This document shows positions 15,454-23,504 of a DNA stretch of 35,283 nt, piece after piece (position 1 is the first letter of the stretch; each line of letters opens with the position of its first letter). Origin of the DNA: Caldilineae bacterium (GTDB lineage Bacteria; Chloroflexota; Anaerolineae; DUEN01); the NCBI GenBank assembly GCA_011176545.1, contig DUEN01000005.1, forward strand, positions 18,568 to 53,850, given 5' to 3'. Position numbers and translations under genes: made by a program. Under the pieces are notes generated by a model that did not search any database, had not been told where the DNA came from, and worked only from the letters and a program-made list of their open reading frames with translations.

Positions 15454-17115
15454 ATGAAAAAGCTCGTTTGGGTGATGAGCATCCTGATCGTGACATCGGT
15501 CCTGATCTCCGCCTGTGCCGTGCCCGCGGCCACCCCGGTCGTCGAGACCAAGATCGTGGAAAAGGTGGTCACCCCCACGCCTCCGTCCAAGAGGGGTGGG
15601 ACCTTCGTCACCAGCATCAACGGCGACCCCACATCTTTGAACGGTATCCTGGCCAATGATGGCGCCTCGCTGAATGTGATCGGTCTCAACCAGAACCCCT
15701 TAATCCTAGGAGGGGAGAACTGGGGCACCATCGTGGCCGGCGACCTGTCCGAGTCCTGGGAGGTCTCGGAGGACGGCCTGGAGTGGACTTTCCACCTGCG
15801 CCGGGACGTCAAGTGGCATGATGGCTACCCCTTCACCGCGGATGACGTCCTGTTCACCTTCCACGCCCTTCAGGATCCCAACGTGCAGGCTGCCAGCTTC
15901 CGGGAGCGATTCTTCGATGGTGGGGAGCCCATCCGGTTTGAGAAAGTGGACGACTACACGGTGAAGGCCTTCCTCAAGCGACCTATCGCCTCCTTCGCCA
16001 CCAATATCACCGTGCCCATCATCCCCAAGCACGTCCTGGAAGGCCAGGACATCAACACCGCCGAGTTCAACCGGAAGCCCATCGGCACGGGCCCCTTCAA
16101 GGTCGTCGAGTGGCGCGCGGGAGAGTCAGTGATCCTGGAGGCCAATCCTGATTTCTACCGAGGCGCGCCATACCTGGATCGTTGGGTCATGCGCATCCTC
16201 CCCAGCTCCGACGCCGCCCTGGTAGCGCTGCAGACGGGCGAGATCGACTTCGGTGAGATCTCCGGCAAGGACGTCCCCAAGTTCCTCAATAACCCCGATT
16301 TTAGGATCTTCACCCGGCCTCGGGACTTGTGCGACGTCATCCTCTTCAACAACGCCCATCCCTTCTTCCAGGATAAGCGTGTGAAGCAGGCGCTGATGTA
16401 TGCCCTGGATCGTCAGGCGTTGTTGGATACGGCAATGCTCGGATATGGTACTCTGGCCGATTCGCCCTTCAACCAGCCGGTGTTCGTCTATCAGGAGGGC
16501 GATCTGCCTCAGTACGAGTTCAACCCGGACAAAGCCCGGGAGCTGCTCAAGGAGGCCGGTTGGGAGGATACCGATGGCGACGGCATCCTGGATAAGGATG
16601 GCGAGCCGTTCAAGATCGAGCTGGGCGTGTTCACCGTCGCCGCGATCCACCAGCGGATAGCGCCCCTAGTTCAGGCCTGGTGGCAGGACATCGGCCTGGA
16701 CGTCACCATCAAGAACGTGGATGTCGCCTCGTTCTTCCAGGCGGCCTACAAGCCCGATATCGAGAAGCCCTTCGACGTGCAGTTCACGGTCTGGGGCCTC
16801 TTCGGATCGGACCCCGATCACTATGCCGCCTTCTATGCCCCGGAGCGGCAGGAGCTGAGCTTCATCAACTTCTACAACGAGGAGATCAAGCAGCTCTTCG
16901 ATGAGGGGCGGGTGACGCTCGATCTGGAAGCACGGAAGCAGATCTACGAGAAGGTGGAACGGCTGCTCTGGGATGAGCTGCCCGTCCTGCCGCTGTTCTA
17001 TCGCCAGACGATTTACGTCGTCAACAACCGGGTCAACATCGACGAGGCGGAGCTGGATCCCAGCCGACTGCCTCCGTTCCGGTACCCAGAGAAGATCTAT
17101 ATTCAGAAGAAGTGA
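15454..17115 (+). CDS. Peptide/nickel-type ABC transporter substrate-binding lipoprotein (SBP family 5)
   Basis: The 553-residue protein begins with a signal peptide and lipobox (LISAC, Cys21), so it should be a membrane-anchored extracytoplasmic binding protein. After a TPTP linker comes the SBP_bac_5 fold: DLSESWEVSEDGLEWTFHLR, VKWHDGYPFTADDVLFTF, KPIGTGPFKV, ANPDFYRG, RVKQALMYALDR and NPDKARELLKEAGW. An insertion DTDGDGILDKDGE resembles a calcium-binding loop. The likely cargo is an oligopeptide or similar solute, not determinable here. GAGGAGGAGAG precedes ATG at good spacing. Two permease genes follow after about 265 bases containing two strong hairpins, so this is the first gene of an importer operon. 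No ATPase gene accompanies it. Confidence 0.93.
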   Translation: MKKLVWVMSILIVTSVLISACAVPAATPVVETKIVEKVVTPTPPSKRGGTFVTSINGDPTSLNGILANDGASLNVIGLNQNPLILGGENWGTIVAGDLSESWEVSEDGLEWTFHLRRDVKWHDGYPFTADDVLFTFHALQDPNVQAASFRERFFDGGEPIRFEKVDDYTVKAFLKRPIASFATNITVPIIPKHVLEGQDINTAEFNRKPIGTGPFKVVEWRAGESVILEANPDFYRGAPYLDRWVMRILPSSDAALVALQTGEIDFGEISGKDVPKFLNNPDFRIFTRPRDLCDVILFNNAHPFFQDKRVKQALMYALDRQALLDTAMLGYGTLADSPFNQPVFVYQEGDLPQYEFNPDKARELLKEAGWEDTDGDGILDKDGEPFKIELGVFTVAAIHQRIAPLVQAWWQDIGLDVTIKNVDVASFFQAAYKPDIEKPFDVQFTVWGLFGSDPDHYAAFYAPERQELSFINFYNEEIKQLFDEGRVTLDLEARKQIYEKVERLLWDELPVLPLFYRQTIYVVNNRVNIDEAELDPSRLPPFRYPEKIYIQKK

Positions 17116-17194
17116 GAGTGAGGCGAGGTATCGCCTTCACCGTGTCCCTGCCCAGGTCATCCTTGAGGACAAAGGGACGAACCCGTTTCCCTTC

Positions 17195-17223
17195 GTACGG
17201 GCGAGGCAGTGCCTCGCCCGTAC
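17195..17223. repeat. Intergenic palindrome, GTACGGGC type
   Basis: The arms GTACGGGCGAGGCA (17195-17208) and TGCCTCGCCCGTAC (17210-17223) are perfectly complementary around one base; the pairing extends one base further on each side. Its size and terminal GTA...TAC match the palindrome family described in the findings. Confidence 0.75.
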
Positions 17224-17251
17224 GCCTGTGTCTCGGCCTGATCCCTTTGAT

Positions 17252-17284
17252 GAGGTAGAGGCCAGGTTGCCTGGCCTCTGCCTC
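17252..17284 (+). promoter_or_regulatory. Strong hairpin between binding-protein and permease genes
   Basis: The arms GAGGTAGAGGCCAGG (17252-17266) and CCTGGCCTCTGCCTC (17270-17284) form a 15-bp stem with one G-U pair and a 3-base loop. There is no T-tract after it. Hairpins in this position often protect binding-protein mRNA or reduce read-through, giving more binding protein than permease. Confidence 0.55.
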
Positions 17285-17382
17285 AATGCTGAAGACTGAC
17301 TTCCATGGCTTCGTCCGCGGTATATTCCCGGGCGAGGTCATTGAACAAAAGGTTGTCCAATAGCGAGTTGGGGAGGCCCTGT

Positions 17383-18357
17383 ATGGGACGATACATCATC
17401 CGTCGCCTGGTGCAGATGATCCCTCTCCTGTTCGCCATCTCGGTCTTATCCTTCCTGATTATGCATTTAGCGCCGGGCGATCCCACGGCCATGTACATCG
17501 ACCCGACGAAGGGAGCTGGCAGTAACCCCGAGGCGCTGCAGCGGCTCAGGCGTCAGCTCGGGCTGGACCAGCCGCTCTATATCCAGTATTGGAAGTGGTT
17601 GACCAACACCCTGCGGGGTAACTGGGGATATTCCTTCATCAACAGGCAACCGGTGTTGGATAACATCATGGCCCGCCTGCCGAACACTATCCTCCTGAGC
17701 GGGGTGGCCATGACTATGGCCTTGCTGGCGGCCATCCCCATCGGCATCCTCTCTGCCTTTAAGCAGTACAGCGTATTTGATTACACGGTCACCGCCTTGG
17801 CCTTCTTCGGCATCTCCGTGCCTCCCTTCTGGCTCGCGCTCGTGCTCATGCAGGTGTTCGCCAACCACCTGGGATGGCTGCCGGCCGTGGGCATGCGCTC
17901 GGTCCGAGAGCAGTTCAGCGGCTGGCCGGCCGTCGTGGATGTCATCAAGCATCTGATCCTGCCCGCCACGGTGCTGGCGATGCCCTCGTTGGCCAGCTGG
18001 ATGCGCTACATGCGTTCCAGCCTGCTGGAGGTCATCGGGGCGGAGTACATCCGAACCGCTCGGGCTAAAGGGCTCAGGGAACGGACGGTGATCCTGCGTC
18101 ATGCCCTTCGGAACGCGTTGATCCCCTTGATCACCTTGCTGGGCCTTTCCTTGCCCGTGTTGGTAGGGGGCGCCTTCATCATCGAGACGGTCTTCGGCTG
18201 GCCGGGCATGGGCCGGCTGGGAGTAAACGCCATCCTGGCCCGGGATTATCCCCTCATCATGGGCGTGACGATGATGTCCTCCGTGCTGGTGATTCTAGGA
18301 AACCTGCTGGCCGATATCGTCTACGCGTGGGTTGACCCGAGAATCCGGTATCAGTAG
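17383..18357 (+). CDS. ABC importer permease, DppB/OppB type
   Basis: The 324-residue inner-membrane protein has six spans and the N-terminal MGRYIIRRLVQMIPLLFAIS and HLAPGDPTAM signature of peptide importer permease 1. It carries the cytoplasmic EAA loop EYIRTARAKGLRERTVILRH, which docks with the ATPase, and the FGWPGMGRLGVNAILARDYP region. I chose ATG at 17383 with GGGGAGG just upstream; an in-frame ATG at 17305 would start inside the hairpin region. The stop is 9 bases before the second permease, so they are co-transcribed. The required ATPase must be encoded elsewhere. Confidence 0.94.
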   Translation: MGRYIIRRLVQMIPLLFAISVLSFLIMHLAPGDPTAMYIDPTKGAGSNPEALQRLRRQLGLDQPLYIQYWKWLTNTLRGNWGYSFINRQPVLDNIMARLPNTILLSGVAMTMALLAAIPIGILSAFKQYSVFDYTVTALAFFGISVPPFWLALVLMQVFANHLGWLPAVGMRSVREQFSGWPAVVDVIKHLILPATVLAMPSLASWMRYMRSSLLEVIGAEYIRTARAKGLRERTVILRHALRNALIPLITLLGLSLPVLVGGAFIIETVFGWPGMGRLGVNAILARDYPLIMGVTMMSSVLVILGNLLADIVYAWVDPRIRYQ

Positions 18358-18366
18358 GGAGGAACG

Positions 18367-19275
18367 ATGGTCCCTAGCGCTCGGAAGGCGATCTTCGCTG
18401 AGGATCGGCAGGGCATACGAAAGCCAGAAAGCCAGTTTATCATGGTCTGGCGCCAGTTTCGCCGTCACAGGCTGGCCCTGGTCAGCGCCTTCGTCCTGCT
18501 CACCCTGTTTCTGGTCGCCATCCTGGCCGATGTTATCGCCCCCTATGATCCCAATGAGGTCAATCCGCAACTGGCGCGAGGTTATCCCCAGCCGCCCAGC
18601 GCCCAGCATTGGCTGGGGACCGATGAGCTGGGGCGGGATTATTTATCACGGGCGATCTCGGGGGCGCGCGTCTCCCTCTCCGTTGGATTCGTGGCCGTCG
18701 GCATCTCCATCATCATCGGCGTCGTCCTCGGATCGCTGGCCGGTTACATCGGCGGTCGCGTGGACAACCTGATCATGCGCGTGGTGGACGTCTTCCTCTC
18801 GGTCCCGGCGTTCTTCCTGATCCTGACGGTCAACGCCTACCTGCCGCCCAGCATCTACAACGTGATGGTCGTCATCGGCCTGTTCAGTTGGATGGGGGTC
18901 GCCCGGCTGGTGCGGGGGCAGTTCCTTGCTCTCAAGGAGACAGAGTTCTTCATGGCGGCTCGGGCGGTGGGCGTTCCTGGCTGGCGGCTGATCACCCGTC
19001 ACTTGCTGCCCAACAGTATGGCGCCGGTCATCGTGGCGGCCACGCTGGCCATCCCTTCGGCGATCCTCACCGAGTCGGCGTTGAGCTTCCTGGGGCTGGG
19101 TGTGCAGCCACCGCAAGCGAGTTGGGGCAGTATGCTGGAGAGCGCTCAGATATGGCTGACCGAGGCATGGTGGATGTGGGTGCCGCCGGGCGTGTTGATC
19201 TCCATCACTGTGCTGGCGTTCAACTTCGTGGGCGATGGCCTGCGCGACGCGCTGGATCCATCCCTGCGTCGGTAA
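18367..19275 (+). CDS. ABC importer permease, DppC/OppC type
   Basis: This 302-residue partner permease has an N-terminal cytoplasmic segment (WRQFRRHRLALVSAFVLL), the family motif HWLGTDELGRDYLSRAISGARVSL, and the EAA loop EFFMAARAVGVPGWRLITRH leading to LLPNSMAPVIV. The C-terminal FNFVGDGLRDALDPSLRR is diagnostic for DppC-like proteins. GGGAGG lies 5 bases before the ATG at 18367. With the upstream permease it should form the heterodimeric channel. Peptide importer operons normally continue with two ATPase genes; here the next gene is a metallo-hydrolase, so ATPases are missing locally. Confidence 0.94.
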   Translation: MVPSARKAIFAEDRQGIRKPESQFIMVWRQFRRHRLALVSAFVLLTLFLVAILADVIAPYDPNEVNPQLARGYPQPPSAQHWLGTDELGRDYLSRAISGARVSLSVGFVAVGISIIIGVVLGSLAGYIGGRVDNLIMRVVDVFLSVPAFFLILTVNAYLPPSIYNVMVVIGLFSWMGVARLVRGQFLALKETEFFMAARAVGVPGWRLITRHLLPNSMAPVIVAATLAIPSAILTESALSFLGLGVQPPQASWGSMLESAQIWLTEAWWMWVPPGVLISITVLAFNFVGDGLRDALDPSLRR

Positions 19276-19306
19276 GTATGAGACGAGATGGAGACCACCA
19301 AGTCTC

Positions 19307-19334
19307 GTAGAGACGCACGGCTGTGCGCCCTTAC
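19307..19334. repeat. Degenerate intergenic palindrome
   Basis: This 28-nt copy begins GTAGAGACGCACGG and ends CTGTGCGCCCTTAC; the arms pair with a few mismatches. It fits the palindrome family in length and frame. The inverted pair ACGATC/GATCGT follows it at 19333-19346. Confidence 0.6.
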
Positions 19335-19389
19335 GATCAAGATCGTGTTACCTATCTCGGTATGAGCTATGCTTTGGATGAGGAGATCG

Positions 19390-20235
19390 ATGAGCGTAGA
19401 GGCTATCTTGCTGGGCGTCGCCCAGGATGGTGGCGTGCCCCATACAGGCTGTGATTGCGCTCGCTGCCGTCGGGCTTGGGAGGACCCGAGCTTCCGCCAG
19501 TGGGCGGTCTGCCTGGGTTTGGTGGATCGCGATCGTCATCAGAGCTGGCTGATCGACGCCACACCCCATTTTCCCGAACAACTCCATACCTTGCGCGAGT
19601 TCGCCCCCGATTGTCCCCTGGCCGGGATCCTGCTGACCCATGCGCATATCGGACACTATGCCGGCCTGATCCATCTGGGCCGTGAGGTCATGGGCGTGGA
19701 GGAGATGCCGGTCTATGCCACGTCGCGGATGGCCGACTTCCTGCGGGATAATGGCCCCTGGTCTCTGCTGGTCACGCTGCGCAATATCGATCTCCGGATT
19801 CTCACGCCCGAGGTGGAGACCGCGCTCAGCCCGGACCTCCATGTGACGCCTTATTGCGTGCCTCACAGAGATGAACTGAGCGACACGATAGCCTTCGTGG
19901 TGCGTGGGCCATCTCGACAGCTGTTCTACTGTCCCGATATCGACTCGTGGGGCCGGTGGAATTATGACCTGCGAGAATTCCTAACGGGGATAGACATCGC
20001 CCTATTGGATGCCACCTTTTTCAGCGCGGACGAGCTCCCGGGCGCCGATATGAGAGTGGTCCCGCATCCGCCGGTCGTTGAAACCGTCGAGCGGCTGGCC
20101 GGGATCGACTGCGACGTGTGGCTGATCCATCTTAATCACACGAATCCCCTGTTGGGCCCCGGGCGGGAGCGGGATTGGGTGGAGGAACGGGGCTTTCGCG
20201 TAGGAGCCGCCGGAGAGCGGTGGGCTTTGGGATGA
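19390..20235 (+). CDS. PqqB-like MBL-fold metallo-hydrolase
   Basis: The 281-residue protein begins VEAILLGVAQDGGVPHTGC with a CDCARC (CxCxxC) zinc-finger-like motif, followed by the metallo-beta-lactamase motif THAHIGHYAGL, YCVPHRDE and LLDATFF, and ends with IHLNHTNPLL. This is the PqqB/coenzyme-PQQ-synthesis-B-like branch. No pqqA, pqqC, pqqD or pqqE is in the window, so PQQ biosynthesis is not supported. A hydrolase acting on an imported compound is possible given the upstream importer genes. ATG at 19390 has GAGGAG close before it; an ATG at 19369 lacks a site. The substrate is unknown. Confidence 0.85.
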   Translation: MSVEAILLGVAQDGGVPHTGCDCARCRRAWEDPSFRQWAVCLGLVDRDRHQSWLIDATPHFPEQLHTLREFAPDCPLAGILLTHAHIGHYAGLIHLGREVMGVEEMPVYATSRMADFLRDNGPWSLLVTLRNIDLRILTPEVETALSPDLHVTPYCVPHRDELSDTIAFVVRGPSRQLFYCPDIDSWGRWNYDLREFLTGIDIALLDATFFSADELPGADMRVVPHPPVVETVERLAGIDCDVWLIHLNHTNPLLGPGRERDWVEERGFRVGAAGERWALG

Positions 20236-20306
20236 AGCCCGCAGATAGGCACAAGTCCGATAGTCCACATCCTGTTTCCGGCACATACCTCGCGGTGAGG
20301 CTAACG

Positions 20307-20329
20307 TGGTATAATGCGAGCCGGCTCGC
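20307..20329 (+). promoter_or_regulatory. glpK extended -10 promoter with overlapping palindrome
   Basis: TGGTATAAT (20307-20315) is an extended -10 element with no clear -35 box. It is followed at once by the perfect 14-bp palindrome GCGAGCCGGCTCGC (20316-20329), covering the expected transcription start, as an operator would. Confidence 0.5.
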
Positions 20330-20365
20330 GCTCGCTTGAAGCTCATCGATGTACGCTATAGATGA

Positions 20366-20385
20366 CGATCTAGCTCGCTAGATCG
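20366..20385. promoter_or_regulatory. Inverted repeat upstream of glpK
   Basis: CGATCTAGC (20366-20374) and GCTAGATCG (20377-20385) are perfect 9-bp arms with a 2-base centre, ending 28 bases before the glpK ATG. It may be an operator or an mRNA hairpin. A possible weak promoter (TTGAAG 20336-20341, TATAGA 20357-20362, 15-base spacer) lies just ahead. Confidence 0.5.
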
Positions 20386-20413
20386 GTACAATCTGCTCAT
20401 ACGGGAGGAAGCC

Positions 20414-21916
20414 ATGCCTCGTTACCTCATGGCCCTGGACCAGGGTACGACGTCGTCCCGTGCCATCATCTTCGACGAGCACGGTCGGATCGTCTCCGTT
20501 GCTCAGAAGGAATTCCCTCAGCTCTACCCGCGACCCGGCTGGGTCGAACATGATCCGGAGGCGATCTGGGACAGCCAGATCGCGGTGGCGCGAGAGGCGC
20601 TGGACCGGGCGGACCTGCAGGCTCGCGATTTGGCCGGCATCGGCATCACGAACCAGCGGGAGACCACCATCATCTGGGACCGCGAGACCGGCAAGCCCAT
20701 CCATAACGCCATCGTGTGGCAGTGCCGCCGCACCGCCGCCATGTGCGATGACCTGCGCGCCCGAGGGCTGGCGGACGCCATCCGGCAGAAGACCGGGTTG
20801 GTGGTGGATGCCTACTTCTCCGGCACCAAGATCGCCTGGTTATTGGACAACGTGCCGGGCGCCCGGGAGCGGGCCGAGCGCGGCGATCTGGCCTTCGGCA
20901 CGGTGGACACCTTCCTCATCTGGCGGCTGACGGGCGGCCGGGTACACGCCACGGATTACTCCAACGCCAGCCGGACCATGATCTTCAATATCCACTCCCT
21001 GGATTGGGACGATGATCTGCTGCGGGAGCTGCGCATCCCCCGAGCCATACTCCCGGAGGTGCGTCCCAGCTCAGGGATGTTCGGCGAGAGCGCGCCGGAT
21101 GTGTTCGGCGCGGCGGTCCCCATCGCGGGCGTCGCGGGCGACCAGCAGGCGGCCACCTTCGGGCAGGCGTGCTTCACGCCGGGCATGGCCAAGAACACCT
21201 ACGGCACCGGCTGCTTCATGTTGCTCAACACTGGCAAGCAGGCGGTGCCTTCCCGGCGCGGGCTGCTGACGACCATCGCATGGGGGCTGGGTGAGGGCGT
21301 TACATACGCCCTGGAGGGCTCCATCTTCATCGCCGGGGCCGCGGTGCAGTGGCTGCGAGACGGACTGGGGATCATCGCTACCGCGGCGGAGACAGAGGAG
21401 CTGGCCGGATCCGTGTCAGATACTGGCGGCGTGTACTTCGTGCCCGCTTTCGTCGGGCTGGGCGCTCCTTACTGGGATCCGTATGCTCGCGGCGTGATCG
21501 TGGGGCTGACGCGAGGGACGACCAGGGCACACCTGGTCCGGGCTACATTGGAGGCCATCTGCTATCAGACGCGAGACGTAGTGGACGCCATGGTGGCGGA
21601 CGCCGGGATCTCCTTACAGGCGCTGAGGGTGGACGGCGGCGCCGTGGCCAACAACCTCCTATGTCAGCTTCAGGCCGACCTGCTGGGCGTCCCGGTGCAA
21701 CGTCCGGTAGTGACCGAGACCACCGCCCTGGGCGCGGCCTATCTGGCCGGGCTGGCCGTGGGCGTCTGGAGCGGACAGGATGAGATCGCCGCGCAGTGGC
21801 AGGTGGATCGGGAGTTCAGCCCCGGCATGTCGGCCGCCGAGCGCGATCGGCTGTACGCCGGATGGCAGCGGGCCGTGGAACGGGCCCGAGGATGGGCGGA
21901 GGCGTCGGAGGCGTGA
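20414..21916 (+). CDS. glpK: Glycerol kinase
   Basis: GlpK phosphorylates glycerol to sn-glycerol 3-phosphate with ATP in the cytosol. The 500-residue product is full length for the FGGY family and shows the N-terminal ATP-binding [16 protein letters not shown]-like segment, [79 protein letters not shown] and [14 protein letters not shown] with [15 protein letters not shown] at 20414 follows GGGAGG. The next gene, an MFS transporter, starts 7 bases after the stop. No glpF or glpD accompanies it. Two palindromes in the leader suggest a local repressor. Confidence 0.97.
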   Translation: MPRYLMALDQGTTSSRAIIFDEHGRIVSVAQKEFPQLYPRPGWVEHDPEAIWDSQIAVAREALDRADLQARDLAGIGITNQRETTIIWDRETGKPIHNAIVWQCRRTAAMCDDLRARGLADAIRQKTGLVVDAYFSGTKIAWLLDNVPGARERAERGDLAFGTVDTFLIWRLTGGRVHATDYSNASRTMIFNIHSLDWDDDLLRELRIPRAILPEVRPSSGMFGESAPDVFGAAVPIAGVAGDQQAATFGQACFTPGMAKNTYGTGCFMLLNTGKQAVPSRRGLLTTIAWGLGEGVTYALEGSIFIAGAAVQWLRDGLGIIATAAETEELAGSVSDTGGVYFVPAFVGLGAPYWDPYARGVIVGLTRGTTRAHLVRATLEAICYQTRDVVDAMVADAGISLQALRVDGGAVANNLLCQLQADLLGVPVQRPVVTETTALGAAYLAGLAVGVWSGQDEIAAQWQVDREFSPGMSAAERDRLYAGWQRAVERARGWAEASEA

Positions 21917-21923
21917 TGGCCCC

Positions 21924-23150
21924 ATGTCGTCGAGCGTGAGCCTCTCCAAAGAACGGCCTCTGGACGTCACCGGGCGCGGGCTTCGCACGGTTCGCGCCCT
22001 GTACTTCTTCGTCTTCGCCGCCGTGGGGGTCATCTTCCCCTATCTCAACGTATACTACCGTAGCATCGGCCTGAGCGGCACGCAGATCGGGCTGATCGGC
22101 TCCCTGCCACCTTTGACGGGGATGATCGCTGGACCGTTATGGGGCATGTTGAGCGATCGGCTGGGCGCGACGCGATGGCTGGTCGTGCTGGCCGCGATCG
22201 GCTCGATGATCGCCGTGTTCGGGTTGTCCCTGGCGCGCCAGTTCATCTGGCTGCTCCCCCTCACGGCCGCGTATGCCTTCTTCAGTAACCCCATCATGCC
22301 GCTGTTGGATAGCACCACCCTGGAATTGTTAGAAGGGCACAGAGAACGCTACGGTCGTCAACGGCTATGGGGATCTATGGGATTCGTGATCACCTCGTGG
22401 GTGTTCGGTAATGTGTTGGAGCGGGTCGGGCTCCACTGGCTGTTCGCGGGCTATATCGCCCTCATGCTGGGGGTGCTGATCGCGGCCTTGTGGCTGCCGG
22501 ATCGCCGCTCCCGCCTGCGGAGCCCGTTGCGGAGTGGGCTCGCCCAACTGATCCGTCAGCGGACCTGGATGCTCTTCTCCATCAGCCTCATCGTGTTGGG
22601 GCTGGCCAACAGCGGCATGCATAGCTTCCTCAACATCTACATCAAGGAGAGCGGCGGCAGCGAGGGGCTCATCGGCGCGGTGTGGGGCATCTCCGCGCTG
22701 ACGGAGTTACCGGTGATGTTCCTGGCCGCGCCGATCATCGCCCGGATCGGCACCCGGCACACCCTCGCCATCGCCTACGCCCTGTACGCGGTGCGATGGT
22801 TATTGTACGGCATCATGCCGACGCCTCAGTGGGCCGCCCCCATCAGCCTGCTCCATGGCGTCACGTTCGGGGCTTTGTGGGTGGCGGGCGTAGCCTACGC
22901 GGATGCCCTGGCTCCTGAGGGCCTGAAGGCCACCGCTCAGGGGCTCTTCTCAGCCACCTTTTTCAGCGTCTCCAGCGTGATCGGGACGCCGATCAGCGGC
23001 TTTCTCTTCGATCGTATTGGTCCGGCGGCCTTGTTCCAGATCTATGCCGTGTTGGGCATCATCGCCCTGGGGATCCTGTGGTTGGGATCCAGAGAGCCGA
23101 AGCAGGTATGCACCGCCTTAATCGGTGAAGGGTCATTGACACGGCGATGA
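21924..23150 (+). CDS. MFS transporter (LacY/nucleoside-permease-like)
   Basis: The 408-residue protein has 12 predicted spans. Its first span RALYFFVFAAVGVIFPYLNVYY and the loop GLSGTQIGLIGSLPPLTGMIAGPLWGMLSDRLG resemble the MFS_1_like/LacY-type branch, and LWGSMGFVI matches the RxxGSxG element of that group. The C-terminal half contains GLFSATFFSVSSVIGTPISGFLFDRIG. ATG at 21924 is chosen because the hydrophobic part begins soon after; the frame is open back into glpK, but that extension is arginine-rich shadow sequence. Tight coupling to glpK suggests uptake or export of a related polyol or glycoside, but the substrate is not readable. Confidence 0.87.
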   Translation: MSSSVSLSKERPLDVTGRGLRTVRALYFFVFAAVGVIFPYLNVYYRSIGLSGTQIGLIGSLPPLTGMIAGPLWGMLSDRLGATRWLVVLAAIGSMIAVFGLSLARQFIWLLPLTAAYAFFSNPIMPLLDSTTLELLEGHRERYGRQRLWGSMGFVITSWVFGNVLERVGLHWLFAGYIALMLGVLIAALWLPDRRSRLRSPLRSGLAQLIRQRTWMLFSISLIVLGLANSGMHSFLNIYIKESGGSEGLIGAVWGISALTELPVMFLAAPIIARIGTRHTLAIAYALYAVRWLLYGIMPTPQWAAPISLLHGVTFGALWVAGVAYADALAPEGLKATAQGLFSATFFSVSSVIGTPISGFLFDRIGPAALFQIYAVLGIIALGILWLGSREPKQVCTALIGEGSLTRR

Positions 23151-23164
23151 TGCTATGATAAATT
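23136..23164 (+). promoter_or_regulatory. Candidate promoter of the glutamate-synthase-like gene
   Basis: TTGACA (23136-23141) and TAAATT (23159-23164) are 17 bases apart. They overlap the end of the MFS gene. The leader to the next start codon would be about 335 nt. Confidence 0.5.
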
Positions 23165-23504
23165 ATAAATAGTTGCTGTTCTCATAGCCACAAGCGCGGA
23201 GCGCTGACGACGGCTCTCCTCTGATCGAGCTGATGCAGGCTCACCTCCTGTCGATGGGATAGCCAGGCCATACCGTCCCGCGGCCAAAGTCGTATTTGGC
23301 CGTGGGACATCCTCCGATTCCCATGGGACGCTCATCGTCGTCGCTTTTTCCCCTACAGGTGCTTATATACGTCTCCCATGGTGATGGATGAAATCGCTTT
23401 GTCCGCCTGGCATCCATGGGTTTTTCATCCGCTTTGCCATTTGAGGCGGACGTCATATGAATGCATCTGTACTGCCTATCAAACAGGACAGCCAGGAGGT
23501 CATC
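23165..23504 (+). promoter_or_regulatory. Long structured leader, function unknown
   Basis: This 340-base gap holds no convincing gene. Strong hairpins are visible: GTCCCGCGGCCAAA (23275-23288) with TTTGGCCGTGGGAC (23295-23308), 14 bp with one G-U pair; and GTCCGCCT (23401-23408) with AGGCGGAC (23444-23451) enclosing 35 nt and ending about 50 bases before the start codon. A run of five T lies near 23345. I do not recognise a known riboswitch, T-box or glutamine aptamer core. Confidence 0.45.

Noticed and set aside
19390-20235. Assignment of the metallo-hydrolase as true PqqB of PQQ biosynthesis
   Set aside because: No other pqq gene is present and the family is broad; only PqqB-like is justified.
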